DNA from: Talaromyces rugulosus
Lineage: Eukaryota; Ascomycota; Eurotiomycetes; Eurotiales; Trichocomaceae
Reading direction: 5' to 3'
Assembly (NCBI RefSeq): GCF_013368755.1
Contig: NC_049562.1
Location: 3,596,001-3,660,000 of the forward strand
Length of the DNA: 64,000 nt
The notes below the pieces were generated by a model. That model saw nothing but the letters and a program-made list of their open reading frames with translations, ran no database searches and was not told the DNA's origin. The position numbers and the translations under genes were made by a program. Of the stretch, positions 23,228-33,033 are shown piece by piece (within the stretch, counting starts at the first letter, position 1; each line of letters begins with the position of its first letter).

Positions 23228-23231
23228 ATGA
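23190..23231 (+). promoter_or_regulatory. Upstream ORF overlapping the Hos4-like start codon by ATGA
   Basis: A 13-codon ORF starts at ATG 23190 with A at -3 (AACATG). Its TGA stop shares bases with the main ATG at 23228 (ATGA), whose own context is weaker (G at -3). This layout would allow termination followed by reinitiation and so dampen translation of the main ORF. The sequence is seen directly; the function is inference. Confidence 0.5.
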
Positions 23232-26200
23232 CTGATGCGGATGTCGCTCCCCCGTCGTCGCTAGATGCCCTTGGTGTGGAGGATCCTCGCCCGGCCCAAG
23301 AGCAGTCCACGAAACTGCATTCGCCTCCCTTGATCCCCCCGCCCTCGGAGCCATCGCGTGCCAAGGTCGACAGAGAACAACAACATGATGCTAACCAAGA
23401 CGACGTTCTAAGCACCAAGGCTGACTCGGAAGCTGAGACTATCATTCAGTCGGGCCGCGAGTCCCTGTCACCCGAGAAGCGGAGGAAACACATCCAGCAT
23501 TTCCCGCGGAACGATGTGGACAAGAATGAGAATGATCAGCCGAATCCCCCCGTCGAGAGGGAGACTTCTCCCAGTGTGAAAAAGCGTAAGCGCTCGTCGC
23601 AGGACGACTCTCCCGATGACGGCCAGCCCGTGCCCAAGTCGAGTCCTCCTTCTCTCTCCAGACCGCCTTCACTGCCACCGGTTGTGAAAAAAGAAATCAC
23701 AGACGTACAACCTGTTTTGACTCGGCGCGACTCGGCCACCTCCACCACAGCGGAGCTGCCTGTCAATGGAATTCTATCTGCCCGCAAGCGAAGTTTCAGC
23801 GAGAGTGTCATTGAAGGCGAACTTACCGATAACGAGCCCCCACCCCGGAGTCGTCAGAACTCGCACTCAACGACGCGCGACCGCCAACGACGAGAAAAGA
23901 CACAACCTACCCCAAGCTCCCGATCGAAAGATCGCTCTTTATCGCCACCATTTCGTTCTCACAAAAGAGCCGCCTCAGGCCCGCAACAAGGCCTCGTCGA
24001 AACCCTGCACCGTAAGCGAAAGTTGCCGTCAACCTTGTTAACGAACCGCAGTCGCCAAAGTTCCGAGGATCGTCAATCTGTGTCATCATCCTCTTCCGGT
24101 GCCTCGCCCGTGCCCTCTTCGCATTCCAGAAGGTTGACGTCCACTGATGGCTCTGCTGCACTGTCTGGAAAGGTAGCAAACCACAAGAAACAGAGAGATC
24201 AAAATGGACGTACCCGACTCGCCCGGGCCTGTGCTGCTAACGAATTCGACGCCGCAGTAGCAAGACATGCAGAGCGCCCAGAGGACTTGAATGTTCCTGA
24301 CAACGCCGGAAATACCCCTTTACAGATTGCGTCTTTGGAAGGCTGTGCTCCGATTGTGAAGTTTCTGTTGGGAGCTGGGTGTGAGATCGACACAAAAAAT
24401 ATCGACAAGGACACGCCCCTCATCGACGCCGTTGAAAATGGTCATCTCGAGGTCATTAAGTTGTTGCTTGATGCTGGTGCTAATCCTCGAACCGTAAATG
24501 CGGAAGGTGACGAGCCTTACGACTTGATTCCATCCGACACCGAAGGATACGATGAAATCCGAAAGATCATATCCCAGGCCAAAGCGAACCCGTCTCGCAA
24601 AAGACCGTCCGAAGACAACGGAGTTCGCTCCAGCTCTACCAAGGGCTCTGTTCCCCGAGCCATCTCAGCAACGAGTCCCCGGGATTCACCGCCTGCACAT
24701 TCAATGATGAGCCCGCCTCCCGGTGCAAGTACCGCCACCAGGCGCAAGACTGTCCGGAGTGAAGCTACGCGTAATGATCTTTTATGGACCAAACCAACCC
24801 AGGAGAACCTGTGCAATTTTGCCGCCAAAGGTGACATGGCTGGTGTTGCGAATGTTTTAAACGTCATTCAAAAAGCCGACTCGGAATCGTTGATAGCCGC
24901 CGCCAAAGGTGGACATGAGGATGTCATGTCTTTGTTGCTCGGTATGGGCGATGCAAACCCCGATCCTGAACCAGTGCAAAATCCCAACTGCCGGCCTGGA
25001 TACAACACGCCAATGCTTGCAGCCATCGGACGAGGCAACCTTGCAATCATCCGCCTGCTTTTGGACCAACGCGGTTTTAACCCAACTCGACGCCTGTATC
25101 GTGGATCTGCCTATCACGAACTTGCGGCAGATCGGAAAGGTGAGAATTGGGAAGAGGAAGCTGCCATTCTGAACAAGGCGTACGAGAAATCCAAGAGCGC
25201 AAAGAAATTGCGGAAGACCGAAACCAAGTCACCCAAGAGATCGCGTGAACAAGAGAAAGATACTGTCAGAAAATCGCGACGAGACTCATCCTCGCCCGTT
25301 GCTGCGCCGCGTCGGCCTGTTCGTAGCCCCAACTTGTCACGCCATGGGGATGTTATTGCCAAGGAGATTAGCAAGACGAAAGATTCCTCTTCGCACACCA
25401 AAGAGAAGGTCAATGGTACTTCACGACCAAAAGCCGTTGCCCGCGAGGATCCTCGCAGCGAGCATTCTGCCGATCCGGATCACCCAAAGTCGAAGAGAAA
25501 CATTTCTGAAAGGCGGAAAAGCGACGCTTCTTCGGTCAACCGTAGCGAGGAAGTTCCAAAGCGTCGACGACTCATAGCCGGACGCCCTCCCCAAGATCGA
25601 GACAAAAGGCGGCCTAGTTTGATGTCTACCGATTCTTTGTCTGGGCGTGAAGAGTTCTTGAAAGCCCATGGCAGTGCGGCGAAGGAGACAAATGACGCGA
25701 AAGAAAAAGAAAGTTCGAAAATCAAGCTTAAAAGAACCCGAAACAGCCTTTCACCAGAACGATCGCATTCTCAGGGACCAGAAAATGGGAAAGACTCGGA
25801 GGAGTACCAGAAAAAGAAGCGTCGCCTGCAGTCAGAAGAGAGTTCTCATAAGCTTGCCAACGGCATCCAGAAAAAATCCCTCGAGAGCATTTCCAGCAAG
25901 AAAGACCAACGCCCCCCTCACTCAGAGACAGACCGAATCCAAAAAGACACCCCCCCCGAAAAACGTAGCTCAAGGCCCGCCGATACCCCTGTCCCAGTCA
26001 AAAAGGAACAGAAGAAACAGGATTCCCAGACTCTCGATCGTATACCAATGGTCGATTCACACTCGAAGGAGAAAGGCTCGTCGCTAAACGCAAAGGAAGC
26101 TTCAGAACAAGATCCTGACACTCAGATGACGCAGGAAGAAGAGGGGAAGAGATCTTCTGCAGATATCGAGAACGAGCGGGTTGCCAAGGAAGAGGAAGAA

Positions 26201-27013
26201 AACCGCAAGGCAGCCGAACAAGCCAGGATAGCTCGTGAAAAGGTGGAAGAGGAAGAAAGAAAAAGGAAAGAAGCCGAACAGCGCCGCATCAAACAGGCTG
26301 AGGAGGACCGTCAACGAAGAGCCGAGCAGGAGCGGGCACGTCTAGCCAAACTTCGCAAGGAGCAGGAAGAACAAGAACAACGGCGGCGTGACGCGCTCCC
26401 GAGTAGGCTCCGGGTGGCTGCCAATCTCGTGGGGGCAAACGATCCCCGCGCTAAGAGCCATGCTTGGTTGAAACAATTTATGCCGGTCGTAACCGCCAGA
26501 ACCACGCAGCTGGACCCTTCATGTGCATCCGAAGTTGCTGAGGAGCTCTGGGTTCCTAACTTTTTGGTGGCACCGCTCCTCGCGACCAATGATTTACAAC
26601 TATCGCAGTACTCGAGCTGGGAAAAGCGACACGCTACGTACACACAGCGTCTAAATCTATGGCGAGTGACACGCAGAATCTTGGTTCAAACTGAAGACCT
26701 CGACGCTGGCGACTGCTCATTTGGGCAGGTGATTCAGAGAGACGGGGAAACGCGACCAAAATATTTCGACATGGAGCACGTCTTCTGGGTGAAGCTTTCT
26801 GATTTTACGGATTTGGTGCCGCATATTCCCCACCTCAACGGCCTAGAGCTCGAATTCCTCAAGATGCACATTGACCACGAGCCTTCGTTTATAACGAATC
26901 ACTTATCCCGACCACAGGTGAACGGGAACGTGTTTCTCCCCGCCGAGCCAGCAAGTTCGGTGAACGGGCTGACCAACGGTTATGGACACACGCATCATGG
27001 TACATATGTTTGA
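23228..27013 (+). CDS. Set3/Hos complex ankyrin-repeat subunit (Hos4-like)
   Basis: Hos4-type proteins are ankyrin subunits of the Set3 histone deacetylase complex, a repressor of transcription during differentiation. The single-exon frame gives 1261 aa from the first true ATG; 21 nt upstream there is only an in-frame GTG. Residues 1-320 are Ser/Pro/Lys-rich and disordered. Ankyrin repeats lie at about 324-440 (AGNTPLQIASLEGCAPIVKF, KDTPLIDAVENGHLEVIKLL), with two more at about 540-620 (LIAAAKGGHEDVMSLLLGMG, NTPMLAAIGRGNLAIIRLLL). A basic region is followed by a charged helical stretch at about 985-1060 (EEEERKRKEAEQRR). A conserved C-terminal domain spans about 1062-1250 (SRLRVAANLVG, LWVPNFLVAPLLATNDL, MEHVFWVKLSDF). 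Orthology to Hos4 is inferred from this domain order. Confidence 0.85.
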   Translation: MTDADVAPPSSLDALGVEDPRPAQEQSTKLHSPPLIPPPSEPSRAKVDREQQHDANQDDVLSTKADSEAETIIQSGRESLSPEKRRKHIQHFPRNDVDKNENDQPNPPVERETSPSVKKRKRSSQDDSPDDGQPVPKSSPPSLSRPPSLPPVVKKEITDVQPVLTRRDSATSTTAELPVNGILSARKRSFSESVIEGELTDNEPPPRSRQNSHSTTRDRQRREKTQPTPSSRSKDRSLSPPFRSHKRAASGPQQGLVETLHRKRKLPSTLLTNRSRQSSEDRQSVSSSSSGASPVPSSHSRRLTSTDGSAALSGKVANHKKQRDQNGRTRLARACAANEFDAAVARHAERPEDLNVPDNAGNTPLQIASLEGCAPIVKFLLGAGCEIDTKNIDKDTPLIDAVENGHLEVIKLLLDAGANPRTVNAEGDEPYDLIPSDTEGYDEIRKIISQAKANPSRKRPSEDNGVRSSSTKGSVPRAISATSPRDSPPAHSMMSPPPGASTATRRKTVRSEATRNDLLWTKPTQENLCNFAAKGDMAGVANVLNVIQKADSESLIAAAKGGHEDVMSLLLGMGDANPDPEPVQNPNCRPGYNTPMLAAIGRGNLAIIRLLLDQRGFNPTRRLYRGSAYHELAADRKGENWEEEAAILNKAYEKSKSAKKLRKTETKSPKRSREQEKDTVRKSRRDSSSPVAAPRRPVRSPNLSRHGDVIAKEISKTKDSSSHTKEKVNGTSRPKAVAREDPRSEHSADPDHPKSKRNISERRKSDASSVNRSEEVPKRRRLIAGRPPQDRDKRRPSLMSTDSLSGREEFLKAHGSAAKETNDAKEKESSKIKLKRTRNSLSPERSHSQGPENGKDSEEYQKKKRRLQSEESSHKLANGIQKKSLESISSKKDQRPPHSETDRIQKDTPPEKRSSRPADTPVPVKKEQKKQDSQTLDRIPMVDSHSKEKGSSLNAKEASEQDPDTQMTQEEEGKRSSADIENERVAKEEEENRKAAEQARIAREKVEEEERKRKEAEQRRIKQAEEDRQRRAEQERARLAKLRKEQEEQEQRRRDALPSRLRVAANLVGANDPRAKSHAWLKQFMPVVTARTTQLDPSCASEVAEELWVPNFLVAPLLATNDLQLSQYSSWEKRHATYTQRLNLWRVTRRILVQTEDLDAGDCSFGQVIQRDGETRPKYFDMEHVFWVKLSDFTDLVPHIPHLNGLELEFLKMHIDHEPSFITNHLSRPQVNGNVFLPAEPASSVNGLTNGYGHTHHGTYV

Positions 27014-27476
27014 TTTTGCTTGTCCGGTATATTGAACTGTCTTTTGACTACTTATTCATACGCGGCATTGTTATGTTGGGCTGGTTTTCTCCTGTGTTCT
27101 TACATGTATGATTATGATACCTCCTGTTGCGAGATGTGCATGGAATTCTGGGCCCTGTGGAGGTCCAGAATCAATGTCGTTTGTTCTGTATGGAATTAAC
27201 TGTAAAGACTCGAAATGGACATGATAACCGAAGCAATAATTATTTAATACTACGTAGTTAAGAAGTTTTGCTATGTACAAGGCTGCGCACATGATTGGTC
27301 GAAAAATATTAGGTAAGCATGTCCGAATCGGGATAGGGCACTCGGCACACTAAGGGTAGCCGAGCGTGAAATTGACGAAGCCACTATGGGATTCTCTGCA
27401 TTTTTTGATACTCTCCCCAACACCATCCTGAACTCTTTGAGGATAATCCGACAAAAACCACTCCACACAAACGACA
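27014..27476. other. Spacer: 3' end of the Hos4-like gene and RPS12 promoter
   Basis: The tandem arrangement means this 463-bp spacer must hold the terminator of the upstream gene and the promoter of RPS12. The region around 27230-27270 is AT-rich. No specific element claimed. Confidence 0.5.
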
Positions 27477-28085
27477 ATGGTATGCCCTTTTCTTCCCCCG
27501 TTTTATTAATTCTTTTACAAGCAACCTTTTTTTTCTTCTCTACAGACAACTAATTAATTGATATTTAGTCGGACGGAGAAGAGACTATTTCCAACCCCCC
27601 CGTCGCCGAGGCCGATGAGGTCGAAGTTTCGGCCGACGCTGGCTCCGGCGGCCAAATGTCGGTTCTCGATGCCCTCAAGGGTGTTTTGAAGATCGCGCTC
27701 ATCCACGACGGTCTCGCCCGTGGTCTGCGTGAGGCTTCCAAGGCGCTCGACCGTCGCCAGGCGCACATGTGCGTCCTCAACGAGAGTTGCGAGGAAGAGG
27801 CCTACAAGAAGCTTGTTGTTGCCCTGTGCTCCGAGCACAAGATCCCTCTGATCAAGGTTCCCGATGGAAAGCTCCTTGGCGAGTGGGTTGGTCTTTGTAC
27901 GTTCCCCCTCTCCCTGTTTCCTGAGCTTTTTTTTGGTAGTGTACTAATTGTTTTTATTAGGCCAGCTTGACCGTGAAGGAAACGCCCGCAAGGTTGTCAA
28001 CTGCTCTTGCGTCGTCGTCCGTGACTGGGGTGAGGAGTCCCAGGAGCGCTCCATTCTTCTCAACTACTTCCAGACCGAGCAGTAG
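27477..28085 (+). CDS. rps12: 40S ribosomal protein S12 (eS12)
   Basis: eS12 is a small-subunit ribosomal protein of the head/beak region. Exon 1 codes only the start codon (27477-27479, then GTATGC); exons 2 (27569-27896) and 3 (27961-28085) complete 151 aa. An intron directly after ATG is common in ribosomal protein genes. The protein has a short acidic N-terminus ([20 protein letters not shown]) and the L7Ae/L30e-like fold ([80 protein letters not shown]). The length matches the family. Strong codon preference (C/G third positions) fits a highly expressed gene. Confidence 0.97.
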
Positions 28086-28663
28086 AAATGGTTTTCCTTT
28101 CTAGTATCTGGGACGTTTTGATATAATTGGCCGCCTATTTTTTTTTGTTACATTCAATGTCATCAACGTGATATATGTGACAAATAAAAAAAAACCATCG
28201 TGACGAATTTCATGACAGGGAGGAATGGTTTTTTCAATGTATCAAATCGGAAAAGGGAAACGAATGAAAATATAACAACTGCTGGATGAGAAATTAGAAT
28301 ATATGAGAAAATGACAGCCGAATTTTTTCCAACTTTCAAGTTCTACAAAATCTAGTAAGATAAAAGACATCGATCAACAAAATGTCGTGTTTTCCCCCCT
28401 GCTATTTGCAGTGATGAACACCGCGCCTCTAACCAAATGACATGTATGTATGACTCGATCCAACGATCACTGAACAATATGCAGTACGCTATAAACATGC
28501 ACTTGACAATGCTATGGCCGTTTCAACCGGACAAATTTTGTATATTCAAAAAAAAAAAAAGAGACAATACTCAGACGCCATGCACGTGAAAATGTGTAAT
28601 GTCTGAAAGCATATGTGGACGGAGGTGGCTATACAAATCTCCAACTTCCACGGCGCAGGGTCA
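28086..28663. other. Convergent spacer between RPS12 and the Gid4 gene
   Basis: This holds the two 3' UTRs. T- and A-runs occur (28137-28147, 28184-28196, 28549-28562). No gene seen. Confidence 0.55.
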
Positions 28664-30751
28664 TTAGCGAAGATCATAAGATGAGAATGTCATGTTCCGT
28701 CTCTCTGGCCTCAGAGACAGCTGCTGGTACGGGGAACTGCCTGGATCGTAATACAGTCCCTCAATCTCTCCAGTGTCGCGGCGTAGAGAGATATAGTAAA
28801 AGCCAGAAATTGTGAGACCCTGCCGCGAGTCGGTGGGCGTGATGAAGCAACGTTCTGCATAATTTTAGTTCCTATTCCGATAGTTGCGGGTATGGGCACA
28901 AAAAAAAAAGAAAAGAAAAGAAAAGATCCACTTGCTCACCTTTCCATCGCATCAGGATCCAGTTGTTTCTCAATTCCTCCGTCATCCATTTCCTGCTCAG
29001 CAGGTTTTTGATCATCTGCTCATCCGATAGATCCTTGAAAGGCTGCAATTCTCGCCAATACGTGCTGTCGATATCTGCATCGGCCTTGAAACTTGTCGTC
29101 TCCAGGGAATGGACGTTTAAATCAATGATCTCGCCTTCGAGGAAAGTGACAATGTGAGCATCAAGCGTGGGTGACGTTTTATCTGGAATATTATATGCCT
29201 CCATGGACCCTGTCAGAGACATGGAAGAATAATCAACACTATGGATAGTGACCTTTACAGGCCAATGCTCGTCTTTGGAATCTCTGGCCACAGACGCCTG
29301 ATGAACGTTGTTCGCCCAATATCGTCGGCCACTTGTTGTTGACACGCTGATGCGACCGGTATTACCACCTTCATTAGTCAAAACTGGAGTGCTTGACTGC
29401 GACTGATTTGACGATAACCGGTGGCCAAGCATCTGAAGGTTCTGATTTGCTACATTGTTATGGGCTGCTTTTTGCGATCCAACAAATACCGCCCCTGCCT
29501 GCAACCATGAGCAGTTGGCCGGTGGTGTTATTGATGATGTATCCAGGATGAAGTCCACATCGTTCTGGGTTTCTGTGTAATACTCTTCGTGGACGAATCC
29601 TCCTTGAACAGCGCACGACACGCTCTCTTCCAACGAGTTCGAGAAACGAATGCCTTGCAAATATTTTATTGTATCCCTCAATCTCGAACTGGGTGGATTT
29701 TCTCTCAGATAGTGCCGCGGTGTGTTCACTCTGTCCCGTAGATCCCCATGTATGTTCCTCAGGTTTATTCTGAGAGCACGTGGCAGAGACGAAGTGCCAT
29801 TTCTCTCACGTTCCCGTTCCCGTTCCCGCTCCCGCTCCCTTTCCCTTTCCCTTTCCTCTGCTTCTTGTTCACCAGTGCGTTCCCGTTCCAAGATATAGTT
29901 TTGAAGCGTGCGAGTTCGAGAGGCAAACCTGGAGCCACGGCGCATGGACTGTAACAATGCCTCTGTTATTGTGCTGGGAGCCGTCCGATTCTGAAGATTC
30001 GATTCACTCCGCTCAGAAATATTTCCCGAGTATGGCGGCAACGTCCTTCCTATAACATCTCGTCTCGAAATCCGCGGCACAGTTGCCTCGCCGATGGTGG
30101 CTTGGTCCGAAGGGCCGCCTCTGCCAAACCAAACACTGTCGGCATGTGTGTTGGGTGGAAGGCCATACCGCTCGTCGTGCTCATTCGTCTCCTCTTCTGG
30201 CGCAGGAGCCCATCCATATAGAGATCTTGGGCTTGACAGTCGCCCTTCGTAACTCGGGACCACATTGACGTCCTCACGCTGTCGCCGAACGACGGGAAAC
30301 CGCCGACTGGTTTCTCCTGGCGGCCGTGAACGTCTCTGTTCCTCTATACCCATGCTCTCGAGGTCGACTTCTGGTAGGAGAGCCAGGCGCCTGCGTCTAG
30401 CACGACTGCTGGCGGATGACTCGGGCGGGGAGTGGTGGCGTGCTCGCAAGAAGCTGACGTTCTCATCATTTGCATCGTTGATATCAACAGGATGGTTTAA
30501 CGTAGCAGCCGTGTTACTATGTGTCGAGTTCGAAATCGAATCAAATAGTTGCGGATATGGCGTCACCACGGTAGATGAAAAGGCGGGCGTTTCCTGCAGC
30601 AATCGTAAAGATGTTAATAACGGACTCGCACAGAAGGACAAACAAGCGGTGTAGCAAAAAGCCCACAGGCGTTCAATCCCAGCACAATAACAAGAAGTCG
30701 AAAACATATGCACCACTGCTGACTTACCGAAGGAGTGTTTGCGGGCGGCAT
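28664..30751 (-). CDS. Gid4/Vid24-domain substrate receptor of the GID/CTLH ubiquitin ligase
   Basis: Gid4 recognises Pro/N-degrons, for instance on gluconeogenic enzymes, and delivers them to the GID E3 ligase. Exons are 30751-30728, 30593-28940 and 28854-28664, giving 622 aa. The start MPPANTPS then ETPAFSS needs a 134-nt first intron (GTAAGT...CTGCAG); without splicing, an implausible Cys/His-rich N-terminus results. Residues 1-440 are mostly disordered and Arg/Ser-rich, with an Arg-Glu dipeptide run at about 250-273 encoded by a hexanucleotide repeat. The Vid24 domain fills about 455-615: VTIHSVDYSSMSLTGSMEAY, TFLEGEIIDL, TYWRELQPF, WILMRWKERCFI, LTISGFYYISLRRDTGEIEG, YYDPGSSPYQQLSL. Yeast Gid4 is about 360 aa, so the N-terminal extension is long. 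Whether it is Gid4 itself or a Gid10-like paralogue cannot be told here. Confidence 0.88.
29806..29855. repeat. Hexanucleotide coding repeat (Arg-Glu dipeptides)
   Basis: On the plus strand the units run TTCCCG, then CTCCCG, then TTCCCT. On the coding strand this gives alternating Arg and Glu codons inside the disordered part of the Gid4-like protein. Unit number is likely to vary between strains (inference). Confidence 0.7.
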
Positions 30752-31261
30752 GGCGATGTATTATTGTCAGGATTTTATTTCCATGTGGCGCTCTCTCCAG
30801 ATGTCGCTGGCGGAAAGGTGAGCGAGTATCGAATCGATGGCGATGTTGACGGGTGGGGTCGCAGCATCTGAAAGCATAACACGCCGGGATATTTACAAGA
30901 CACTGCACGGCACGATCGAGAAGAGCCGCGATGAATCAGGACACATGCAGGCGAGGGTCATGCGGCTTTCTGGGTTCGTGAGCATTAGATAAGAGGGACA
31001 TGCAGCGGAGATGGAGTCTTTTTGGTGGAGGCAACCGCAGCCAATCGCGCGTGACTCTGGGGCGATCGCCCCACCGGGGCTTCTGGCATGCATGGGTTGC
31101 TCTGATTCGCTGTTTGATACAATGCTTTTCTTCAAATCTTTGTACGTATTGCGATATCTACTGGCTTCTGGTCTATTTTCTACCTCATCTTCCTGTCTAA
31201 AGCCCACCAGTTTCCAAGACCGAAAGAGCCTGACATTCAAGGACCGACAACACGTCGCGGC
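30752..31261. other. Spacer between two minus-strand genes
   Basis: This contains the promoter of the Gid4-like gene and the 3' flank of the nucleoside hydrolase gene. No gene seen; a C/G-rich patch lies around 31055-31080. Confidence 0.5.
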
Positions 31262-32635
31262 TTATTGCGATGCGGACTTGGTAGCCAGTGGTGAAGCTTT
31301 CTCAGCTCTCTCTAAACACGAGATGAGTAAGTCCCAGAACGAGTCTGTATCCATGCCCCTGGGGATGGCAACTCCTTTGCCTTGCACCGGCTTTGCTATC
31401 GTTCGTCCAAGCTGTCCGGTGGCGGTCACAGTACCACCGTGCTGACCATCCGTCGCAACGGTGACTGCAAAGCGTTCCCCGTCTTTGTCATTGAATTTAA
31501 TCGCAGAGACTGGGTTACTTTGTGCATATTCGGGGTTGAGGTTGGATAAAACCACTGCCACTGCGACTGGATCGTGAAGCGGTGGCCCTTCGTCAATACC
31601 AAACACGGCAGAGTATGTCCCGGCAAAAAACAAAAGCAGCTCATATAGCATCTGACGGAGGTCGTTCTTTGCGGATCCACCGGATCCCGCACCCAATACT
31701 CGTTCCTGGACGGAACGAGTGGCGAGCACTTGATGCGACAAGTCTAGGCCAATTAATGTCGTTTTTGCTGCGAGCACTGAGTTGGACAAAATGGATTGAG
31801 ATGATTCGGGGTCGCACTGCACCGGCATTAGAGATTAAACCAAAAAAAGAAATATATCTAGAGGTGTGTAGGCACTTGCGTAGATATTAAACTCGGCCCA
31901 GGGAGTGGTATTCCCTATACGTGCTTCTTCTCCGGGTAGTCGGCTCATGGGGACGTCGGTAAAGCCCTCCCCAACGGCTGACCCCATTATGCTTAGCCCT
32001 TTGATATGGCTGACAACTTCTGGGAAAGTTGCAAACAGAAGCGCAACGTTTGTCAAAGCGCCAGTAGCAACGACCCACGCTGTGTCCGGCGGCTGGGCCA
32101 GAAGGGCATCCCGCATGGCCAGGATCGGGTTTTTGTCAGTGATCGGCAGCCGACTCGCTTTGGGAAGAAGTGTGGTGCCATCCAAGCCCGAGACCCCTAA
32201 ATAGTATCAAGTCATTTGTCTGCATGTCTGAATGTCTGTGGTTTCCGGGACCAGCGCACTCACCATGAATATCTGGCGCATGCACGGCAGGCCGACAATA
32301 CGGCTTACTGACTCCAGGAAAGACCGGTATCTCTGGCCTCCCGATGGCCTCCAGGACACTCCCGGCATTTGCAGTGGTGTTGGTGAGGGATGAGTTGCCG
32401 TGGATAGTCGTGATACCCAGAAGGTTTAGCGATGGATGTTGGGCGGCAATAAGTATTGCAAATGCATCCTGGTAAATCAGCATGTCATGCACCGAGAGGT
32501 CATGTTGCAGCTCCTACATCGTGGCCTGAATATACAATCTCAGCGTTCAAGGTTCGTCAAACACGGTAATACTACTAAGCCAAGTACTTACCAGGATCGC
32601 AGTCGAGCCAAAGAGGAATCGCGACTTGAGACATG
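31262..32635 (-). CDS. Inosine-uridine preferring nucleoside hydrolase
   Basis: This enzyme cleaves the N-glycosidic bond of ribonucleosides in nucleoside salvage. Five exons are needed: 32635-32593, 32525-32518 (8 nt), 32468-32264, 32196-31880 and 31816-31262; they give 375 aa. Splicing through the 8-nt exon restores the invariant metal-binding N-terminal motif DCDPGHDDAFA exactly. Other signatures are ITTIHGN, WVVATGALTNVALL, GLSIMGSAVGEGF, WAEFNIYCDPESSQ and the active-site PLHDPVAVA near the C-terminal third. The fourth intron (31879-31817) has a GC donor (GCAAGT) and acceptor GTGCAG, and joins NIY to CDPES as in the family. The 5' end faces the PXA gene across 258 bp. The enzyme class is secure; exact nucleoside preference is not predictable. 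Confidence 0.92.
32518..32525 (-). other. 8-nt micro-exon of the nucleoside hydrolase gene
   Basis: The exon GCCACGAT is flanked by a 67-nt intron (GTAAGT...TTCAG) and a 49-nt intron (GTAGGA...ACCAG). With the preceding G it codes Gly-His-Asp, the middle of the metal-binding motif. Skipping it would remove these residues and shift the frame. Confidence 0.8.
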
Positions 32636-32893
32636 TTGTTACAGAGGTGATAAGCGAGATAGCGAGGAGAGGTGAGACCAAGAAAGATAGAAAGACGCGG
32701 TGTTCATCTCCCCTCTCCCCCGCGCTTGCCTAATCTGATAGGCGCAGCGGGCGCGGGTAAGCTTTGGCGGAGCCGCAGGACGTTTGCAACACAGACCACC
32801 TTCCATGCCTTGGGTCGCTGCAGCTCGACAACGCTTATTTAAACGTCCAGGGACCAGCGCGCTGCTGGCTCGCTGCTTTTACATGGCGATGCA
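32636..32893. promoter_or_regulatory. Short bidirectional promoter (nucleoside hydrolase / PXA gene)
   Basis: 258 bp separate the two divergent start codons. GC-rich words and a GCGGGCGCGGG-type patch occur near 32745-32757. No factor site is claimed. Confidence 0.55.
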
Positions 32894-32897
32894 ATGA
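32883..32897 (+). promoter_or_regulatory. Four-codon upstream ORF overlapping the PXA-gene start by ATGA
   Basis: ATG GCG ATG CAA TGA ends on the main start codon at 32894 (shared ATGA), the same geometry as in the Hos4-like gene. The first ATG has a weak context (T at -3). The sequence is seen directly; a regulatory role is inference. Confidence 0.45.
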
Positions 32898-32984
32898 CGA
32901 CCAATCTACCCCGAAGAGGCCTGTCTCCGTCCAAGTCTGGCACTGCGGCGGCGGCTTCACGAACGTCGAGCTCCTTCCAGAGCC

Positions 32985-33033
<49 letters not shown>

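Noticed and set aside
30594..30908. Unspliced N-terminal extension of the Gid4-like protein
   Set aside because: Cys/His-rich sequence without motif, and the GTAAGT...CTGCAG intron gives a clean start MPPANTPS at 30751.
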